A DNA stretch of 12,719 bases from positions 1 to 12,719 of the forward strand of contig JAURJO010000044.1 in the NCBI GenBank assembly GCA_030832235.1, written 5' to 3'. The notes under the pieces are model-generated. The model ran no database searches and was not told where the DNA came from. It saw nothing but the letters and a program-made list of their open reading frames with translations. This DNA is from Verrucomicrobiota bacterium (GTDB lineage Bacteria > Verrucomicrobiota > Verrucomicrobiia > Opitutales > Opitutaceae). The translations under genes were made by a program, and so were the position numbers. Positions 8,772 through 12,719 of this stretch are shown here, piece after piece (position 1 is the stretch's first letter; the number at the start of each line of letters is the position of its first letter).

Positions 8772-9398
8772 ATGATCACCACCACGATTCTTATCGCCGG
8801 CGCGTTGCTACTTATCCCCGCCGTCACCGGCCGCGCTCAAGGCGCTGCCCCCACGTCGGAGGAGCGGAAAGCCGCCCCGTACCGCATCACCCGGGGGGAT
8901 CGTATCTCCATCTCCATCCTGGGGGAGCCCGAACTGAAGGTGGCCGGAACGCGCGTCGAACCCGTCGGCACGGTGAACTTGGTCCTCATCAAGGATGTGA
9001 ACGTCGCCGGGCTCAACATCGCGGAGGCCGAGGCAAGGGTGGCCAAAGCCTACCAGGACGGAAGGTTTCTCCGAAGCCCGCGCGTCAACATCACCGTTGA
9101 TGAATACGCGCCCCGCACCGTCATCGTCAGTGGGAAGGTTAACATCCAGGGACGGCAGGAAATCCCGCCCAATGCGGAATTCACCATCAAGGACCTCATT
9201 TTCAAAGCGGGCGGCTTCACCGACACGGCCCGCAGTTCCGCCGTCAAGGTCACCCGCACGATGCCCGACGGCACTCAGAAGTACTTCATCCTCGATGTGG
9301 AGAGCGGCATCAAGGGACGCGCGAATTCCAATTCGAAGGACGCCAGCTTTGTGCTCGAGCCCGACGACGTGGTTTACGTCCCCGAGAAGCTCATCTGA
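8772..9398 (+). CDS. Polysaccharide export (OPX) protein, short Wza/GumB type with one SLBB domain
   Basis: A 208-residue periplasmic protein of the outer-membrane polysaccharide export family. The signal peptide is residues 1-24 (hydrophobic TILIAGALLLIPAVTG, then RAQG). The Poly_export domain spans about 35-112 (YRITRGDRISISILGEPEL, then VNVAGLNIAEAEARV). One SLBB domain spans about 115-205 (VIVSGKVNIQGRQEIPPNAE, ending LEPDDVVYVPEKLI). It lacks the second SLBB and the C-terminal amphipathic helix that let E. coli Wza cross the outer membrane. It has no cysteine and so no lipid anchor. It should therefore need a separate outer-membrane pore, and the upstream beta-barrel is the natural candidate. 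ATG 8772 is chosen because it begins right before the hydrophobic core and is preceded by GGTGA. An in-frame ATG at 8733 would overlap the barrel gene by 31 bases. Confidence 0.94.
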   Translation: MITTTILIAGALLLIPAVTGRAQGAAPTSEERKAAPYRITRGDRISISILGEPELKVAGTRVEPVGTVNLVLIKDVNVAGLNIAEAEARVAKAYQDGRFLRSPRVNITVDEYAPRTVIVSGKVNIQGRQEIPPNAEFTIKDLIFKAGGFTDTARSSAVKVTRTMPDGTQKYFILDVESGIKGRANSNSKDASFVLEPDDVVYVPEKLI

Positions 9399-9409
9399 GC
9401 ACCGATTTC

Positions 9410-11569
9410 ATGGCCGATCCCAACCACAAGCCGAAGCTGGCCACCGCCCTGCACACGGGCGACGACGTCGTTGAGCGAAGAACGTTCCGCGACTACTTCA
9501 TCATTCTCCGCGAGCGTTCGTGGATCGCCCTGCCTCTCGCGCTCCTGTTCGCCATCGGCTACGGCTACCGCGAGATGCAAGTTATCCCGCTGTTCTCGGC
9601 CCGCGCCACGATGCAGTTCGAAAAGCCGGACACCGTGGTAGCGATTCAGAACGTCGTAGACACAGCGGTCCGCTCCGACGTCGACATGAACACGCACCTC
9701 GAGGTGCTGCGGAGCTCGATGCTGGCCTCCGAGGTGAGGGCCGCGCTCACCCCCGAGGAGATACTGATTCTGAAACGCGCGATCATGAAGCGCAGCCCGC
9801 CGGGAACCGACCCCGCTAACATCGGCGTGGACATGGGGTCCATGTCCGCCATCCCGTCGCGCGCGAGCTTCATTATCAGCATAAACGTAACGCATCAGGA
9901 CCCAGAAGCTGCCGCGGTGATCGCCAACAAGTACGTGGATTCGTTCATGCGCTACTTGTTCACCAAGGGCAGTTCCGGCAACCAGACGGCGGTCCAGTTC
10001 CTCACCTTGCAGGCAGAGCGGCTGAGGCTCGAGTCCGAGGGAGCCAATCAGGGCCTGCAGCGCTACATGAAGGAGAAAAACCTCATCTCCCTCGACAGCT
10101 CGACCAATCTTGTGACCGAGCAGTTCAAACGGGCAGCGGGCCTGCGCGAGGAGGGGCGGCTGCGGCTCTCGCAGATCGACGAGAAGGTCCGGCAAATCGA
10201 GTCATTCCAGGCCGCCAACCGCAATCTGCTCGAGATTTCCGAGATCGGCACCCATCCGATGGTTTCGCCCCTCAACAACCAACTGATCCGGCTTCGCCAG
10301 GAACTCACGCTTATCTCGGAACGCTACCTTGAGCTGCACCCGTCGATCATCGCCAAGAACAGCGAGATTTCAGTGACGGAGACAGACCTCGCGCGTTCCA
10401 TTAACCAGGCGGTGGCGGAGCTCCGGACCCGCCACGCGGAGGCCCAGCAGAATCTCCGCATAGCCGAGGCCGAATACGCCCGTGCGGAAAAAGCCCAGAT
10501 CGACCTCACTGAGACGAGCATCGCTTACAGCAGTCTGAAGACGGAGGCCGACACCAAAGAGCAGAACTACCGCGCCATCCTCGCCCGTCTCAACGACACC
10601 AAGACGGTGAAGAACATCGAGAATGTCCCCGTGCGTCCCCTCGACCGTGCCACGATCAACCCTTTCCCGTTCTCCCCGAACAAGGCGCAGATCACCAAAA
10701 CCAGCATCGGAATCGGCGTGATCGTGTTTCTCGCCGTCGCGGTCGGCCTAAGCTTCGTCGACGACCGCATCAAGAGCGCTTGGGACGTCGAGTCCTTCAT
10801 CGGCGCCGACCTGCTCGGGATCGTGCCGGATCTCGGTTCGCTGAAGGACAACGAGAAGTACTCCCTGCTCACCCAGGAGCGGCAGGACCTGGGGGCGGAG
10901 GCGTTTCTGGGCATCTACAGCTCGATCAAGATCCGATCCAAGCTGGATTACCCCAAGTCCATCCTGATCACGAGCACCATTCCCGGCGAAGGAAAGACCC
11001 TCGTGTCGTGTAACGTCGCAGGCAGCTTCGCGCGGCACGGCCGGAAGACACTGCTGATCGACGGCGACCTGCGACGTCCCATGCTGCACCGCCATTTCTC
11101 AAAGGAAAATGAGGCCGGAATCATCCGCTGGTTCGACGCGGGCGCCGACCCGAGCCGCAACTTCGAGCAGGACTCTAATCTAGGAATCGTCAATGTGGCA
11201 CCCAACCTCTCTCTGTTGCGCTCCGGAGGACGTTCCAAGAGCCCGACCGCCATTCTGGAGCACCCGTCCTTCGGGTCACTGCTCGATGCCGCTAAGCATT
11301 CCTACGACGTGGTGATCATCGATTCGCCCCCCCTCGGGGCCGTTACCGACTCGATGCTTATTGCGAGCCGCACCGACGAGGTGATCTATGTCTGCCGTTT
11401 CAACCGCGCCTACCGGAAGCACATCCGGCTGTTCATGCGATCCCTGCGCGACGGAAAAAACGAAGTGCTCGGCGTCATCCTCAACGGAATCTCCCACCGT
11501 CGCATCGAGTACTACTCCAGCTACCGCTATTACCGGAGCTACAAGAAGTACTACGGCTCGCAATCCTAG
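9410..11569 (+). CDS. Wzc/GumC-like polysaccharide co-polymerase with C-terminal BY-kinase domain
   Basis: A 719-residue inner-membrane protein that sets polysaccharide chain length and couples polymerisation to export (PCP-2a type). Seen in order: TM1 near 38-54; a periplasmic Wzz-like region with a long helical hairpin (about 200-400); the Pro-rich motif RPLDRATINPFPFSPNK; TM2 near 432-450; then a cytoplasmic tyrosine kinase. The kinase has Walker A IPGEGKT (524-530, Lys529), Walker A' LLIDGDLRRP (548-557) and Walker B VVIIDSPP (634-641). The tail YYSSYRYYRSYKKYY (701-715) has eight tyrosines, the usual autophosphorylation cluster. All ATP-binding motifs are intact. The oligomerisation motif E-x-x-R-x-x-R expected near 497 reads EAFLGIY, with both arginines missing. 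The ATG is 11 bases after the export gene's stop, so they are surely co-transcribed. A partner phosphatase is not in the window. Confidence 0.95.
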   Translation: MADPNHKPKLATALHTGDDVVERRTFRDYFIILRERSWIALPLALLFAIGYGYREMQVIPLFSARATMQFEKPDTVVAIQNVVDTAVRSDVDMNTHLEVLRSSMLASEVRAALTPEEILILKRAIMKRSPPGTDPANIGVDMGSMSAIPSRASFIISINVTHQDPEAAAVIANKYVDSFMRYLFTKGSSGNQTAVQFLTLQAERLRLESEGANQGLQRYMKEKNLISLDSSTNLVTEQFKRAAGLREEGRLRLSQIDEKVRQIESFQAANRNLLEISEIGTHPMVSPLNNQLIRLRQELTLISERYLELHPSIIAKNSEISVTETDLARSINQAVAELRTRHAEAQQNLRIAEAEYARAEKAQIDLTETSIAYSSLKTEADTKEQNYRAILARLNDTKTVKNIENVPVRPLDRATINPFPFSPNKAQITKTSIGIGVIVFLAVAVGLSFVDDRIKSAWDVESFIGADLLGIVPDLGSLKDNEKYSLLTQERQDLGAEAFLGIYSSIKIRSKLDYPKSILITSTIPGEGKTLVSCNVAGSFARHGRKTLLIDGDLRRPMLHRHFSKENEAGIIRWFDAGADPSRNFEQDSNLGIVNVAPNLSLLRSGGRSKSPTAILEHPSFGSLLDAAKHSYDVVIIDSPPLGAVTDSMLIASRTDEVIYVCRFNRAYRKHIRLFMRSLRDGKNEVLGVILNGISHRRIEYYSSYRYYRSYKKYYGSQS

Positions 11570-11647
11570 GCGACGCGCTGCGCCGGCAGGATTGTTCGGC
11601 AAACTTTCGGGCTTCAATCGTTGCACGCCGGCTGCAAACTCTGCGCC

Positions 11648-12496
11648 GTGCCCGAGGTTTCCGCATTTCTTCCCGCCGGCTTCGACGTCACCCGCCCCGT
11701 CGCATTGATCGCCGGGCAGGGCCTCTACCCCAAGCTCATGGCGGCGGAAATCCGGAACGCGGGCGCGCCGCTCCGGCTCGTGGCATTTGAGGAGGAGACC
11801 CCGGCGGAACTCATTGATTCGGTTGCGGAGGGAGACCGGCGACTCCTGAAAGTAGGGCAACTGGGACACATGCTGCGCGCTTTGCGCGACTTCGGCGCCG
11901 GTTACGCGGTTATGGCCGGACAAATCACCCCCCGCCGTTTGTTCAGTGGACTGCACCCTGACCTCAAGGCCGCCACCCTCCTCCTCTCGCTCCGGCGCCG
12001 CAATGCCGAGACCATCTTTGGCGCGATCGCCCGCGAGATCGAGGACATCGGCGTGATCCTCATCGACGCGCGCGCCTTCCTCGACGCCCACCTAGCGACC
12101 GCCGGCTGCATGACGGGCGGGCGCTTCTCCGTGGAGCCGGACTACGTGTCCCACGGGGTGCAGATCGCGCGGGAGTCCGCGCGACTCGACATCGGTCAGG
12201 GATGCGTTGTGCGCGAGGGCACCGTGCTGGCCGTGGAGGCCTTCGAGGGCACCGACGAGATGATCCGCCGTGCCGGCTCCTTTCGGACCAAAGGGGCGCT
12301 TTTCGTGAAGACCGTGAAGCCCGGGCAGGATTGGCGATTCGACGTACCCTGCTTCGGGCATCGAACCCTCGAGACGATGCGGGAGGCGGGCATCCGGGCC
12401 GCCGCCCTGGAGGCCGGCCGGGTGCTGATCCTGGACAAACCAGCGGTGCTGAAGCAGGCCAAGGCTTGGGATATCGATCTGCTCGGCTTCGAGTGA
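11648..12496 (+). CDS. lpxI: UDP-2,3-diacylglucosamine diphosphatase, LpxI type
   Basis: Hydrolyses UDP-2,3-diacylglucosamine to lipid X plus UMP, the fourth step of lipid A synthesis, at the cytoplasmic face of the inner membrane. It is the non-homologous alternative to LpxH, common outside the beta- and gammaproteobacteria. The product is 282 residues, the usual length. N-terminal domain: VALIAGQGLYPKLMAAEIRN, then GQLGHMLRAL and AVMAGQITPRRLF. C-terminal catalytic domain: GCVVREGTVLAVEAFEGTDE, then VKTVKPGQDWRFDVPCFG (Asp228 and Asp232 are candidates for the essential acid), ending in AGRVLILDKP. I chose GTG 11648, giving MPEVSAFLPAG. TTG 11621 would add nine residues, including two cysteines. 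Neither has a ribosome-binding site. It starts 78 bases after the kinase gene, so read-through from the export operon is possible. Its presence shows the organism makes lipid A and is diderm. Confidence 0.94.
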   Translation: MPEVSAFLPAGFDVTRPVALIAGQGLYPKLMAAEIRNAGAPLRLVAFEEETPAELIDSVAEGDRRLLKVGQLGHMLRALRDFGAGYAVMAGQITPRRLFSGLHPDLKAATLLLSLRRRNAETIFGAIAREIEDIGVILIDARAFLDAHLATAGCMTGGRFSVEPDYVSHGVQIARESARLDIGQGCVVREGTVLAVEAFEGTDEMIRRAGSFRTKGALFVKTVKPGQDWRFDVPCFGHRTLETMREAGIRAAALEAGRVLILDKPAVLKQAKAWDIDLLGFE

Positions 12497-12543
12497 GGGC
12501 GGCGCGCTTGCAGCCCCGCGCGACCGCGATCACCTTTCGAGGA

Positions 12544-12719
12544 ATGCCAAACGACGTCGTGCTCGTCACCATCAAGGGGGTCATGCCCACCGCGAACGGC
12601 TGCGCCGTTTTTCTCGGAAACGACGAGAAAACGTTCGTGATCTACGTCGACCACTCGGTCGGCGGAGCCATCCAGATGACGCTGAATGGCGTGAAAAAGG
12701 AACGCCCCCTCACCCACGA
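12544..12719 (+). CDS. Bifunctional nuclease family (DUF151) protein, partial at right edge
   Basis: The first 58 codons of a cytoplasmic protein, open to the edge. Seen: a beta-rich start NDVVLVTIKGVMPTANGC, then AVFLGNDEKTFVIYVDHSVG, and TLNGVKKERPLTH. This matches the DUF151/bifunctional nuclease pattern, in which a conserved RPLTHD follows a helix. Members are described as having DNase and RNase activity, but the role of bacterial homologues is poorly known. ATG 12544 is chosen because NDVV begins the first strand. GAGG lies only one base from it, which is too close for normal use. An in-frame TTG at 12508, with AGGG eight bases ahead, is a real alternative and would add 12 residues. It is in the same direction as lpxI, 47 bases after its stop. 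Confidence 0.82.
   Translation, partial: MPNDVVLVTIKGVMPTANGCAVFLGNDEKTFVIYVDHSVGGAIQMTLNGVKKERPLTH

Noticed and set aside
9374..10195. Minus-strand open frame opposite the start of the Wzc-like gene
   Set aside because: The plus-strand protein is a clear family member with domains throughout, so the antisense frame is a GC-driven shadow.
11621..11647. TTG start for lpxI adding nine residues
   Set aside because: The extra residues include two cysteines and do not resemble the family N-terminus. GTG 11648 gives the usual length. I cannot exclude it fully.

Overview
The window looks like chromosomal DNA from a GC-rich, diderm, LPS-making bacterium. My best guess is Verrucomicrobiota, probably near Opitutaceae. 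I infer this from an LpxI-type lipid A enzyme, a bifunctional-nuclease-family gene opening with a GVMPTANGC-type sequence, start sites with almost no Shine-Dalgarno sequence, and a paired HtrA-like locus. The lineage is inferred from family resemblance and was not tested by any search. There are ten genes, two of them cut by the window edges. I see no RNA genes, insertion sequences, phage genes or CRISPR arrays.

Left third, minus strand. An HtrA-type serine protease (3490 to 2129) overlaps by 4 bases an HtrA-like lipoprotein (2132 to 729) whose three catalytic positions are all substituted. The pair is a live protease coupled to a dead one. After a 150-base gap rich in dyad symmetry comes the start of an unrecognised secreted protein (578 to 1, cut by the edge). 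Divergent to the protease, only about 12 bases away, is leuS (3503-6082, leucyl-tRNA synthetase).

Middle, plus strand. After a 223-base spacer with several inverted repeats lies a tight four-gene run (gaps of 25, 8 and 11 bases). It encodes a secreted Ala-rich protein built from 15-residue repeats (6306-7562), an outer-membrane beta-barrel (7588-8763), a short polysaccharide-export (OPX/Wza-GumB) protein (8772-9398), and a Wzc/GumC-type co-polymerase fused to a tyrosine kinase (9410-11569). Together the last three make a plausible trans-envelope export path. The kinase/co-polymerase sits in the inner membrane, the OPX protein in the periplasm, and the barrel in the outer membrane. The repeat protein has no assigned role. 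No glycosyltransferase, flippase or polymerase is in view, so the sugar-making genes lie elsewhere.

Right end, plus strand. lpxI (lipid A precursor hydrolase) follows 78 bases after the kinase. Then comes the first 58 codons of a bifunctional nuclease family (DUF151) gene, cut by the right edge.

The least ordinary element is the pentadecapeptide-repeat protein at the head of the export operon. Next are the beta-barrel/short-OPX pairing and the active/inactive HtrA pair.
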